Source of the DNA: Intrasporangium calvum DSM 43043
GTDB lineage: Bacteria; Actinomycetota; Actinomycetes; Actinomycetales; Dermatophilaceae
Direction of reading: 5' to 3'
Length of the DNA: 64,000 bases
NCBI RefSeq assembly: GCF_000184685.1
Contig: NC_014830.1
Location: 248,001-312,000, forward strand
Shown: piece by piece, positions 25,327 to 33,856 of the stretch
Numbering within the stretch: the first letter of the stretch is position 1
How the letters are laid out: every line of letters starts with the position of its first letter
Notes under the pieces: generated by a model
Told to the model about the DNA's origin: nothing
The model's database searches: none
What the model saw: the letters and a program-made list of their open reading frames with translations, nothing else
Position numbers and translations under genes: made by a program

Positions 25327-27405
25327 TCAGGCGCGGGTCCGCATCGCGTCGACGAGGTAGGCGGCAGTGAGGTCGTCGCCCACCCGCTCGAGCATCTGGA
25401 TGTCGACGGCCTCGTACCGCTCGGCCACGGTGGGCTCGACGGTCGTCATGACGGTCCGCGCGTCCCGCTCCGCCACGGCCGTCGCCAGCTCGCGCTTGAG
25501 CTCCGGCGTGAGGGGCCCGGAGACGCGGGCCGCCTCGGCGACCTCGACGGCGTAGCGCTCGGTCTCGGCGGCGACGGCGTTGTCCTCGGTCGTCAGCATG
25601 TGGGCGGTGCGCTGCAGCAGCGCGGCTCCTCGCTCGACGTCGCCCTGCCCGACCTCCGCGACGGCTCGGGACAGGAGCGGCCGGTCGCCGGACAGGGCTG
25701 CGTCGGCAAGCAGCCCGAGCCGGAGGCCGAGCAGCCGCTCCTTGGTCCGCGTGTTGCCGGCCTCCCGGCCCAGCGGGACCACGAGCTCGTCGTCCGCGGC
25801 GGTCTGGGTCATCGTGTCGAGCAGCTCACGCCCCGCCTCGTCGGCGGTGTGGACGGTGTTGCGCAGCGGCAGCTCCTTGATGAAGAGGGTCGCGACGAGC
25901 GCGATGGCGAACGGCACGAGGCCCCAGAGGAACACGGCGTGCAGCGAGTCAGCGAGGCCCTGCTGAACCCCCGTGACGACCTCGGGGGGCAGGTTGACCA
26001 GCGCGGCCGGGTCGAGCACCGACCCGGCGTCGACCTGCTGGCCGGACGTGGCGAGCCGCTCGGCCGCACCCGCCGGCAGGTGCGAGGCGATGTTGACCGC
26101 GAGCCCGCTCGACATGATGGTGCCGAAGACGGCGATCCCCACCGTCGAGCCGACGTTGCGGAAGAACTGCGTGGACGCGGTGGCGACCCCGAGGTCGCGG
26201 CGTTGGGCGGCGTTCTGCACGATGAGTGTGTACACCTGCATCGCCATGCCCAGCCCGATGCCGAACACCACCATGGCGAGGGTGAGGTCGAGCTCGTCCG
26301 CGGCGTAGTCCATCCGGATCAGCATCCAGAACCCGGCCCCCATGATGAGGATGCCGACGAGGGTCTGGAGCTTGTAGCGGCCGGTCCTGGTGATGACGAG
26401 CCCGGCGACGATCGACAGCCCGATCATGGCCACCGACATCGGCATGAGGATGAGGCCGGAGTTCGTGGCGGAGACGCCGAGGACGCCCTGCGCGTAGACG
26501 GGCAGGTAGATCATCGCGCCGAACATCATGACGGAGACCATGAAGCTGGCGATGTTGGACAGCGTGAAGATCGAGCTGCGGAAGAGGCGTAGCGGCAGCA
26601 CCGGCTCCACGGCCCGCCGCTCGACCGCGATGAAGGCCACGAGCGCGACGAGCCCCACGGCGTAGAGGCCCATTGTGACGGGGGAGTCCCACGCCAGGGT
26701 CGTGCCGCCGAGCGAGGTGGGCACGAGCAGGAGGATGAGCGCGAGGGAGAGGAGCGCGATGCCGGCCTTGTCGATGACCGTCTCGCGGTCGACGTGGTCG
26801 AGGTGGAGGAAGCGGGCGATCCCGATGTAGGCGACGACCCCGATCGGCAGGCTGATGAAGAAGAGCCAGCGCCAGCCCCAGTTGTCGGTGACGAAACCGC
26901 CGACGAGGGGGCCGAGGATCGAGGAGAGGCCGAAGACGCCACCCATGAGGCCCTGGTACTTGCCGCGTTGTCGCGGCGGGATGATGTCGCCGATGATGGT
27001 CTGGGACAGCGGCATCAGCGTCCCCATGCCGACGCCCTGCAGGGCGCGCGCCCCGATGAGCCACCAGAAGTTCTGTGCGAAGCCGGACAGGACCGAGCCG
27101 ACCATGAAGACGACGAGGCCGCCGAGGTAGAAGCCGCGCCGTCCGTAGATGTCGGACAGCTTGCCGACGATGGGCACGGTGATCGCGCTGACGAGCATGG
27201 CGGCCGTGGCGAGCCAGGAGTAGTGCTCCATCCCGCCCAGCTCGGCGACGATGCGGGGCAGGGCCGGACCGACGATCGTCTGGCTGATCGACGCCACGAG
27301 CATGCCGAGCATGAGGGCGGTGAAGATCTGCCGCGCGCGGGGGTCGAGGCCGGTCGAGACGTCGTCCGGCTCGGTCGTCCGGGAGGTGGCGGGGGAAGAC
27401 GGCAT
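25327..27405 (-). CDS. DHA2-family drug efflux MFS transporter with C-terminal cytoplasmic extension
   Basis: 692 residues from the ATG at 27405. About 14 hydrophobic segments carry DHA2 markers: GPALPRIVAELGG in helix 1, GKLSDIYGRRGFYLGG (motif A), GARALQGVGMGTLMPLSQ and GPLVGGFVTDNWGWRWLFF (motif C region). After the last helix (about residue 525) a hydrophilic, helical tail of about 165 residues follows, unlike ordinary DHA2 pumps. A divergent TetR gene is the likely repressor. The drug or metabolite exported is unknown. Confidence 0.88.
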   Translation of the reverse strand: MPSSPATSRTTEPDDVSTGLDPRARQIFTALMLGMLVASISQTIVGPALPRIVAELGGMEHYSWLATAAMLVSAITVPIVGKLSDIYGRRGFYLGGLVVFMVGSVLSGFAQNFWWLIGARALQGVGMGTLMPLSQTIIGDIIPPRQRGKYQGLMGGVFGLSSILGPLVGGFVTDNWGWRWLFFISLPIGVVAYIGIARFLHLDHVDRETVIDKAGIALLSLALILLLVPTSLGGTTLAWDSPVTMGLYAVGLVALVAFIAVERRAVEPVLPLRLFRSSIFTLSNIASFMVSVMMFGAMIYLPVYAQGVLGVSATNSGLILMPMSVAMIGLSIVAGLVITRTGRYKLQTLVGILIMGAGFWMLIRMDYAADELDLTLAMVVFGIGLGMAMQVYTLIVQNAAQRRDLGVATASTQFFRNVGSTVGIAVFGTIMSSGLAVNIASHLPAGAAERLATSGQQVDAGSVLDPAALVNLPPEVVTGVQQGLADSLHAVFLWGLVPFAIALVATLFIKELPLRNTVHTADEAGRELLDTMTQTAADDELVVPLGREAGNTRTKERLLGLRLGLLADAALSGDRPLLSRAVAEVGQGDVERGAALLQRTAHMLTTEDNAVAAETERYAVEVAEAARVSGPLTPELKRELATAVAERDARTVMTTVEPTVAERYEAVDIQMLERVGDDLTAAYLVDAMRTRA

Positions 27406-27427
27406 GGACCAACGATATGCGAATAGT

Positions 27428-27456
27428 GCACCCACTGCAAAATTGCGCTGACTGCA
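27428..27456. promoter_or_regulatory. candidate TetR operator between efflux pump and tetR
   Basis: The 72-bp divergent gap contains TGCA-ended sequence around a central GCAAAATTGC-like palindrome (TGCACCCACTGCAAAATTGC then GCTGACTGCA). It overlaps where promoters of both genes should lie, as expected for a shared TetR site. The exact half-sites are uncertain. Confidence 0.4.
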
Positions 27457-27465
27457 CGAATTTCC

Positions 27466-27471
27466 TATGCT
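27466..27471 (+). promoter_or_regulatory. -10 box (TATGCT) for leaderless tetR transcript
   Basis: TATGCT ends 6 nt before the tetR ATG at 27478, matching the leaderless -10 pattern. Confidence 0.55.
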
Positions 27472-27477
27472 GCCCCC

Positions 27478-28071
27478 ATGAGCGAGCCGGACTGTGGACT
27501 GCGTGAGCGCAAGAAGCGTGAGACGCGGATGGCGATCCACCGCGCAGCCCTGGACCTCGTCGAGGAGGCCGGCTTCGACGCCGTGACGACCGACCAGATC
27601 GCGGCTCGTGCCGGGGTGAGCCCGCGCACCTTGTTCAACTACTTCCCGACCAAGGAGAGCGCCGTCCTCGGCGCGACCCCGGCCGACCTCGACGAGATGC
27701 GGGCCCTGCTCGATGCCCGGCCGGCGAGCGAGCCGATCCTCCAGTCGATCCGGGCCATCGTCGAGGCACGCCTCTCCCCGACGACGTACGACCCGCAGCT
27801 GCGCGCGCAGCGACGGCGGGTCATCCTCAGTGAGCCGTCCCTCGGGCCGGCGCTGGTGGGCAACAACATCCGGGCGGAGAACGTCCTCACGGAGCTCGTC
27901 GCCGACCGGCTCGGCCTCGACCCGCGCGAGTCAGTGCGGCCACGCGTCACTGTCGCGAGCGCCCTCGCCGCGGTCCGGGCGTGCATCGAGCACCAGCACT
28001 CCGGGGGGAGCGGCACCGTCGAGGAGGCGGTGGACGAGGCCTTCCTCCTCCTCGAGCACGGCTTCGCCTGA
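27478..28071 (+). CDS. TetR-family transcriptional regulator
   Basis: 197 residues. The N-terminal helix-turn-helix has the TetR pattern: RKKRETRMAIHRAALDLVEE, GFDAVTTDQIAARAGVSPRT, LFNYFPTKESAVLG. The C-terminal helical domain (about 60-197) is the variable ligand pocket. Divergent from the DHA2 pump gene with a palindrome between them, it probably represses both genes and responds to a pump substrate. The next gene is convergent with a 4-bp gap, leaving no room for a separate terminator. Confidence 0.92.
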   Translation: MSEPDCGLRERKKRETRMAIHRAALDLVEEAGFDAVTTDQIAARAGVSPRTLFNYFPTKESAVLGATPADLDEMRALLDARPASEPILQSIRAIVEARLSPTTYDPQLRAQRRRVILSEPSLGPALVGNNIRAENVLTELVADRLGLDPRESVRPRVTVASALAAVRACIEHQHSGGSGTVEEAVDEAFLLLEHGFA

Positions 28072-28075
28072 GCGG

Positions 28076-28426
28076 TCAGCCCTGTCCGGCGTGCTCGACG
28101 CAGGTCCGGGCGGTGGGGCGGGCCTCGAGCCGCTCCTCCGGGATCCGGCGACCGCACACGACGCAGAGCCCGTAGCTGCCCTCGTCGAGGCGCGCCAGGG
28201 CCGCGTCGATCTCGCCGAGGTGCTCCTCCGCCTGGTCGATGAGGGCGGCGACCTGCGACCGCTCGTAGGCGATCGTCGCGCCCTCGGGGTCGTGCTCGTC
28301 GTCCGAGTTGGAGTCCACCGCAGCCTCGACCACCTGGCCGAACTCCCGCCGGAGCCCCTCGAGCCGATCCACGGTGGTCTGGCGCTCCTCGGCCAGCCGG
28401 GTGCTGTGCGTCGTCGTGTCGGTCAC
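28076..28426 (-). CDS. TraR/DksA-type zinc-finger protein
   Basis: 116 residues from the GTG at 28426, with AGGAG upstream. The N-terminus is helical and acidic. The C-terminus has GSYGLCVVCGRRIPEERLEA then RTCVEH, giving Cys-x2-Cys and Cys-x2-His, so the last zinc ligand is His where the common four-Cys form has Cys. Such short DksA-like proteins can bind the RNA polymerase secondary channel, but actinobacterial members are poorly studied. Confidence 0.85.
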   Translation of the reverse strand: MTDTTTHSTRLAEERQTTVDRLEGLRREFGQVVEAAVDSNSDDEHDPEGATIAYERSQVAALIDQAEEHLGEIDAALARLDEGSYGLCVVCGRRIPEERLEARPTARTCVEHAGQG

Positions 28427-28539
28427 TCGGGTCTCCTCTCGTCGTCCTCGGTCCGAAGTTCCCCACATTGTCCTCCGTCAGGCCCCGGCCGCACGTGTGT
28501 GGCCCGTCACGCCTCGCCCGGAACCGGCAGGATGGGGTC

Positions 28540-29997
28540 ATGGCTGAGCACCGCGGTGTCGTCTTCCCGCTCGACGAGGCGTCGGGGCGGCGCAGCACGG
28601 CCGCCGTGGGTCGGGCCGTCGTCGCGGACGCGCTGCTCTCCGTCGACCCGGTGGGGGCCGCGTCGGCCGCCCGCGAGACGAACTGGCGGCAGGGCTACCT
28701 CGAGCACTTCCGCCGGCTCGTCGAGGCGGGCCTGCCCGGCGCGGCGGCCGCCCACACCATCGCCAGGGAGGGCCTGATCTCGGTCCATGCCCGGATGCGC
28801 TGGACGGGGCCGTCCGGCGAGGTGGCGCTCGCGGCGGCGGTCGAGGAGCCAGTCACCCGGCTGGGCTCCGCAACCATCCGCGGCGAGGGCGCCCCCGACC
28901 GCACGATCTCCCTGCCTTATGCCGCTGAGCGCGCTTCCGGGGACCGGCTCCGTCGCGTGCTGGCCGGGTGGGTCGAGCGCGGCGTCGTCGAGCCGAGCTG
29001 CGCGGAGGCGGTCGAGCTGGTCATCGCGAACCCGGACTGGCTGGACCTGTCCGACCAGACGATTGTCGTGCTCGGCGCCGCCGCCGAGATGGGCCCGCTC
29101 CGGTCGCTCCTCCGGTGGGGCGCCGACGTCGTGGCGGTCGACCTGCCGCGCAAGGACCTCTGGCACCGGCTCATCGGCGACACCCGACGGCTCTCCGGCT
29201 CGATGACCGTGCCGGTGCAGCCGGGCTCGGGTCCCGTCGAGTCCCGGCTGGGCGGTGACCTCGTCCACGACCTCGCGTCGGTGACCCAGTGGGTGACGTC
29301 GCAGGAGGGGCCGCTGGTCCTCGGCAACTACGTCTACGCGGACGGCGCCACCAACGTGCGGGTCGCCACTGCCGTCGACGTCCTGACGCAGCGGGCCGTG
29401 GCGGAGCGCGGGCGCGACGAGGTCTCGCTCGCGTTCCTGGCGACGCCCACCGACGTGTTCGCGGTGCCCGGGGGCGCGGTGGCCAGGTCGGTCGAGAACT
29501 ACGCCCAGCGGCATACGTCCAAGGTCTTGCGGGTGCCGTTGCGCACGCTGAGCGGCGGGCGCCTGATGCGCCGCAACTACGTGCCGGGCGAGGACCCCGG
29601 CATCAACGACTCCGTCGTCCTCCAGCAGGGGCCGAACTACCTCCTCGCCAAGCGGCTCCAGCGGTGGCGCGCCACGGCCCATCGCGCCGACGGGGGACTC
29701 GTCTCCCTCAACGTGGCCCCGCCCACTCGGACCCGCTCGGTCGTCAAGAACCGGGCGCTCGCGGCGGCCTATGCCGGGGCGCACCGGTTCGGCGTCGAGG
29801 TCTTCGAGCCCGGAACGGCGAACACCCTCATGGCGATCCTCCTCGTCCACGACCTCCGCGTCGGCGCGCCGGCCCGTGAGCACCCGTGGCAGGACGAGGC
29901 CGCCGCTGCCGTCCACGGTGGGCTGTGGACCTCGGCCTATGACCCCAGGAGCGTCCTCGGGATCGCGGCGCTGCTCGGTCTCGCGGCGGCCCGCTGA
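28540..29997 (+). CDS. uncharacterised actinobacterial protein with Rossmann-like motif
   Basis: 485 residues from the ATG at 28540; a CAGGAT box 6 nt upstream fits a leaderless start. I do not recognise a named family. A segment starting TIVVLGAAAEMGPLRSLLRW, followed by VVAVDLPRKDLW, looks like a dinucleotide-binding Rossmann fold near residues 175-215. The C-terminal third is rich in basic and aromatic residues and ends in a hydrophobic helix (SVLGIAALLGLAAAR). No signal peptide. Two dispersed-repeat copies are read in frame (LPYAAERA at 28914, YAQRHTSK at 29502). It is followed by a metal transporter gene on the same strand. Confidence 0.8.
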   Translation: MAEHRGVVFPLDEASGRRSTAAVGRAVVADALLSVDPVGAASAARETNWRQGYLEHFRRLVEAGLPGAAAAHTIAREGLISVHARMRWTGPSGEVALAAAVEEPVTRLGSATIRGEGAPDRTISLPYAAERASGDRLRRVLAGWVERGVVEPSCAEAVELVIANPDWLDLSDQTIVVLGAAAEMGPLRSLLRWGADVVAVDLPRKDLWHRLIGDTRRLSGSMTVPVQPGSGPVESRLGGDLVHDLASVTQWVTSQEGPLVLGNYVYADGATNVRVATAVDVLTQRAVAERGRDEVSLAFLATPTDVFAVPGGAVARSVENYAQRHTSKVLRVPLRTLSGGRLMRRNYVPGEDPGINDSVVLQQGPNYLLAKRLQRWRATAHRADGGLVSLNVAPPTRTRSVVKNRALAAAYAGAHRFGVEVFEPGTANTLMAILLVHDLRVGAPAREHPWQDEAAAAVHGGLWTSAYDPRSVLGIAALLGLAAAR

Positions 29998-30074
29998 TGC
30001 GTGTGGGTGTGAGCGTCGGGTGAATGTGGTTGTCCGAGTTGGCGCGACGGGTCCCTGTGGCCCATGCTCTGACC

Positions 30075-31340
30075 ATGGGTGACCGACCGGGCCGCGCGCT
30101 GCCGTCGCACGTCGACGCGCGCTCCCCCGAGCACGGGCTCGGCGGGACCTTGCGTGCGCCTCGGACGCTCGTGCCCGCGCTCCTCGCGGCGATCGCCTAC
30201 GTCGACCCCGGCAACTTCGGGGTCAACATCACGTCCGGCGCCGAGCACGGGTACGCGCTCGTGTGGGTCGTCGTGTTCGCCAGCTGTGCGGCGATGGTGA
30301 TCCAGTACCTCGCTGCCAAGCTCGGGATGGTCACCGGCCTCAGCCTCGCCGAGCACAGTGCCCGGCGGTACCCGGGCGTCGGGCGCATCGTGCTGTGGAC
30401 CCAGGCCGAGATCGTCGTCATCATGACCGACCTCGCCGAGATCGTCGGCGGTGCGATCGCGCTGTACCTCCTCTTCGGGATGCCGCTCATGTGGGGCGCG
30501 GTCGCGGTGACCGGGTTCAGCCTCGTCGTCCTCTACCTCAAGGTGCACGGGCGCAGCCACTTCGAGTCCGTGGTCCTGGTCCTGCTCGCCGTCATCATCG
30601 GCTCGCTCCTCTGGCAGGTGCTCGTCGCCGAGGTCGACCGGGTGGCGCTGCTGCGGTCGGCGGTGCCCGGCCCGCTGGACTCGTCGGCGGCGCTGCTCGC
30701 CGTCGGCATCGTCGGCGCGACCGTCATGCCCCACGCCCTGCACTTCCACTCCGCGGCGTCGCGGACCCGCGACGACGGCCAGGTCGAGCCCTCGCAGGCC
30801 GTCCGCCTGCGGATCGGGCGGCAGACAGTGCGCTCCGTCGTCATCGCGATGACCGTGGCGGGCGCGGCCAACATCAGTCTCGTCGTCTTCGCCGCGGCCC
30901 TGCCGAGCGAGGCGGGCGCGAGCATCGAGACCGCCTACGCGGCCCTGGGGGCGGAGGCAGGGCAGATCGCGGCCACGATGCTCGCGGTGGCGCTGCTCGC
31001 CTCGGGTCTCGCGTCGACCCTCGTCGGCGTGCAGACCGGGGACGTCGTCATGACCGGCTTCGGCAGGCGGCCGATCCCTGCCCTGCTGCGGCGCACCCTC
31101 GCCGTGGTGCCCGCGCTCATCATCCTCGGGCTCGGGGTCGAGCCGACCCTCGCGCTCGTGTGGAGCCAGGTCATCCTGTCGTTCGCGCTCCCCGGGACAC
31201 TCATCCCGCTCCTCCTCTTCACGCACGACCGGCGGCTCATGGGCGCCATGGCCAACCACCGGCTGACCACGGCGGTGGCCTGGATCATCACCGCCGTCAT
31301 CGTCGGGCTGGTCGGGTTCCTCCTGGTCAGCGGCGCCTGA
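30075..31340 (+). CDS. mntH: Nramp-family divalent metal transporter (MntH-like)
   Basis: 421 residues from the ATG at 30075. The first helix carries the metal-binding motif YVDPGNFGVN, and helix 6 carries GATVMPHALHFHS with the conserved Met-Pro-His. About 11 membrane segments are present. These are the metal-site residues of proton-coupled Mn/Fe transporters. No MntR/Fur-like regulator is adjacent. CATGCT lies 6 nt before the start. Confidence 0.93.
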   Translation: MGDRPGRALPSHVDARSPEHGLGGTLRAPRTLVPALLAAIAYVDPGNFGVNITSGAEHGYALVWVVVFASCAAMVIQYLAAKLGMVTGLSLAEHSARRYPGVGRIVLWTQAEIVVIMTDLAEIVGGAIALYLLFGMPLMWGAVAVTGFSLVVLYLKVHGRSHFESVVLVLLAVIIGSLLWQVLVAEVDRVALLRSAVPGPLDSSAALLAVGIVGATVMPHALHFHSAASRTRDDGQVEPSQAVRLRIGRQTVRSVVIAMTVAGAANISLVVFAAALPSEAGASIETAYAALGAEAGQIAATMLAVALLASGLASTLVGVQTGDVVMTGFGRRPIPALLRRTLAVVPALIILGLGVEPTLALVWSQVILSFALPGTLIPLLLFTHDRRLMGAMANHRLTTAVAWIITAVIVGLVGFLLVSGA

Positions 31341-31364
31341 CCCCATCCCCCGCCCCCCATCCCC

Positions 31365-31420
31365 CGCAAGCCAGTCCCCGCAAGCCAGTCCCCGCAAGCC
31401 AGTCCCCGCAAGCCAGTCCC
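31365..31420. repeat. 14-bp tandem repeat, four copies
   Basis: CGCAAGCCAGTCCC is repeated exactly at 31365, 31379, 31393 and 31407. The next 5 bases (CGCAA) are also the first bases of the third 74-bp element, so the array seems to have grown by slippage from its edge. Confidence 0.9.
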
Positions 31421-31494
31421 CGCAACACACCCGGAAAACCTGCAACTCACCGTGCTGCAGCAGGGGCGAGCAGTCAGGAGCCGGGTGTGTTGCG
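31421..31494. repeat. 74-bp palindromic-end element, copy 3 (diverged centre)
   Basis: Bounded by CGCAACACACCCGG and CCGGGTGTGTTGCG, 74 bp long like copies 1 and 2. The interior is different (GCTGCAGCAGGGG) but still self-complementary in part. It follows the mntH gene and the 14-bp array. Confidence 0.85.
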
Positions 31495-31513
31495 GTGTCA
31501 GCCGAGGTCGCCG

Positions 31514-31530
31514 GCGAGCGGCATACGGCC
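31514..31530 (-). repeat. dispersed 19-bp repeat, intergenic copy
   Basis: GCGAGCGGCATACGGCC, inverted orientation, 19 bp after the third 74-bp element and upstream of the acyl-CoA dehydrogenase gene. Confidence 0.75.
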
Positions 31531-31601
31531 ACGCGTGCATCGGCGGCGGCGCGTGTGGGAGGCTGGCCCAGAGAGCCAGCCAGCATGCCGAGGGAGGTTG
31601 C

Positions 31602-32762
31602 ATGGCGCGGGAGCCCCGAGCGCCGATCGTCCCTCCCGTCGTGGTCGAGGGCGAGGTCCTGAGGGGACTACGGCTCGAGGTGCGGGAGTTCCTCGCCGGG
31701 CAGATCGAGTCAGGTCGCTTCACGCCGCACGTCGACACGTGGCTGACCCGCTGGGACCGCGACTTCACCCGTGAGCTCGGCCGGCGGGGGTGGCTCGGCA
31801 TGGTCATCCCCGAGGAGTACGGCGGCCAGGGCCGGACCTATCTCGAGCGGTTCGTCGTCACCGAGGAGCTCCTCGTGGTCGGTGCCCCGGTGGCGGCGCA
31901 CTGGGTGGCCGAGCGGCAGATCGGCCCGTCCCTGCTCAGGTTCGGCACCGAGGAGCAGAAGCGCCACTTCCTGCCCCGGATCAGCCGGGGTGACCTCGTC
32001 TTCGGCATCGGGATGAGCGAGCCGGACTCGGGCTCGGACCTGGCCAGCGTGCGCACCCGGGCGCAGCAGGTCGACGGTGGCTGGCGCCTGACCGGTACCA
32101 AGGTGTGGACGTCCGGCGCGCACGAGGCCGACGCCTTCTTCGCGCTGGCCCGCTCGGCCCCCCTCGACCCGGCCCACCGGCACCAGGGCCTGAGCCAGTT
32201 CATCGTCGACCTGCGGGCCCCCGGTGTCGAGATCCGCCCGATCATCTCGATGGGCGGGGACCACCACTTCAACGAGGTCCACCTCGACGGCGTCCTCGTC
32301 CCCGACGACCGGGTGCTCGGCACGATCGGGGAAGGGTGGCAGCAGGTCACCTCCGAGCTCGGCTTCGAGCGCAGCGGCCCGGAGCGCTACCTCTCGACCT
32401 TCCAGCTGCTGGCCGCCGCCGCCGAGGCGATGGAGGCCGGCGTCCTGCCCCTCGACCCGGGCCTCGGCCGCCACGTCGCCCGGGTCGCGGCCCTCCACCA
32501 GATGTCCTTCGCCGTCTCGACCGCCCTGGAGGCGCACGCCGACGCCGACACGGCGGCGGCGGCCGTCAAGGTCCTCGGCACGACGACGGAGGGCGACATC
32601 GCCGACTACGTCGACACGCTGACGGCGACCGGCTGGATCGAGGACGAGGAGCTGCACACCCTCCTGCACGCGGCGATCCTGCAGCGACCCGGGTTCACCC
32701 TGCGCGGCGGCACCAACGAGATCCTGCGCGGCGTGATCGCCCGCGGACTGGGGATGCGGTGA
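31602..32762 (+). CDS. acyl-CoA dehydrogenase
   Basis: 386 residues from the ATG at 31602, with a strong AGGGAGG site 5 nt upstream. Motifs are MVIPEEYGGQG, FGIGMSEPDSGSDLASVRT (flavin site) and GWRLTGTKVWTSGAHEADAF. The C-terminus has FTLRGGTNEILRGVIARGL, the usual acyl-CoA dehydrogenase end. It oxidises an acyl-CoA to the 2-enoyl form with FAD. The one-base overlap with the next gene suggests a paired alpha/beta-type enzyme like the heteromeric dehydrogenases of sterol side-chain catabolism, though the substrate is unknown. Confidence 0.92.
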   Translation: MAREPRAPIVPPVVVEGEVLRGLRLEVREFLAGQIESGRFTPHVDTWLTRWDRDFTRELGRRGWLGMVIPEEYGGQGRTYLERFVVTEELLVVGAPVAAHWVAERQIGPSLLRFGTEEQKRHFLPRISRGDLVFGIGMSEPDSGSDLASVRTRAQQVDGGWRLTGTKVWTSGAHEADAFFALARSAPLDPAHRHQGLSQFIVDLRAPGVEIRPIISMGGDHHFNEVHLDGVLVPDDRVLGTIGEGWQQVTSELGFERSGPERYLSTFQLLAAAAEAMEAGVLPLDPGLGRHVARVAALHQMSFAVSTALEAHADADTAAAAVKVLGTTTEGDIADYVDTLTATGWIEDEELHTLLHAAILQRPGFTLRGGTNEILRGVIARGLGMR

Positions 32763-33820
32763 TGGCCGAGCTCGAGCACCTCGCCAGGTCCACCAGCGCC
32801 GACCCCGATCTCGTCGCGATGTTGACGGACCTCTTCGCCACGTACCGATCGACCAGGCCGGCGCCCACCGAGCTCCTCGACCTCGACCTCGGACTGTGGG
32901 CCCAGCTCGACGAGCTCGGCCTGACGAGGCTCACCGCGTCCGAGGCGAGCGGGGGCAGCGGCGCGAGCTGGGTCGAGGGGTCCGCCCTCCTCGGGCTCGC
33001 CGCAGCGGCAGGGGCGCCGGTCCCGCTCGTCGAGCACGGGATGCTCGGCGCGTGGCTGCTCGAGGAGGCCGGCCTGCCCAACGACGGGGCCCTGCGGACC
33101 GTGTGCCGCCCGGACCCCTCGGGGCGGGCCCTCAACGTCACCTTCGCCCGGGACTCCGCGTCGATCGTGGCGCTCTGGGAGGACGCGGACCGCTGGCGGG
33201 TGGCCGACGTCCCGACGGAGCGAGTCGGCCTGACCCAGTCCCGCAACCTCGCCGGAGAGCCCTGCGACACGGTGGAGTTCGAGCTCGTCGACCTCGCGTC
33301 CGCGCCCTTCGTGGACGACTCGGTCGGCCACCAGTTCCACCTCCGAGGGGCGCTGGCCCGCTCGGCGCAGGTGTGCGGAGCGATGGAGCGGGTCCTCGAG
33401 GTCGTCCTCACCCACACCCGCGAGCGGGAGCAGTTCGGCCGGCCCATCGGCCGGTTCCAGGCGGTCCAGCACCTCGTGGCCGACATCGCCACGGAGTCGT
33501 CGCTGGCCCGCGCCGCGACCGACACGGCGGTGGCCCGGGCGGCGGCCTCGCAGTGGCAGGACCCCGGCATGCTCTTCGCCGTCGGGGTGGCCAAGTCCTG
33601 CGTGGGCCATGCGGCCTCGGTCGTCGTGCGCAACGCCCACCAGGTCCTCGGGGCCATCGGCACGACTCTCGAGCACGAGCTCCACGTCCTCACCAAGCCG
33701 ATCCTCGTCCGGCGCAGCGAGTACGGCTCGGTGCACGAGTGGGACGAGACGCTCGCCGAGCTCGCGGCCTCCGCCGGACGCGACCGCCTGTGGCCGCTCA
33801 TCCTCACCGGCCGACGCTGA
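32762..33820 (+). CDS. acyl-CoA dehydrogenase, second subunit-like
   Basis: 352 residues; the start overlaps the previous stop by one base. The N-terminal half is degenerate for an acyl-CoA dehydrogenase, with no clear flavin motif comparable to the upstream gene. The C-terminal half has THTREREQFGRPIGRFQAVQ and VRNAHQVLGAIGTTLEHELH. Such weak FadE-like proteins usually pair with a catalytic partner in an alpha2beta2 enzyme. The gene order supports pairing with the upstream product. Confidence 0.88.
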   Translation: MAELEHLARSTSADPDLVAMLTDLFATYRSTRPAPTELLDLDLGLWAQLDELGLTRLTASEASGGSGASWVEGSALLGLAAAAGAPVPLVEHGMLGAWLLEEAGLPNDGALRTVCRPDPSGRALNVTFARDSASIVALWEDADRWRVADVPTERVGLTQSRNLAGEPCDTVEFELVDLASAPFVDDSVGHQFHLRGALARSAQVCGAMERVLEVVLTHTREREQFGRPIGRFQAVQHLVADIATESSLARAATDTAVARAAASQWQDPGMLFAVGVAKSCVGHAASVVVRNAHQVLGAIGTTLEHELHVLTKPILVRRSEYGSVHEWDETLAELAASAGRDRLWPLILTGRR

Positions 33821-33856
33821 CCGCGGCCGGCCACGACCGAGACGAAGGAGACCCCC

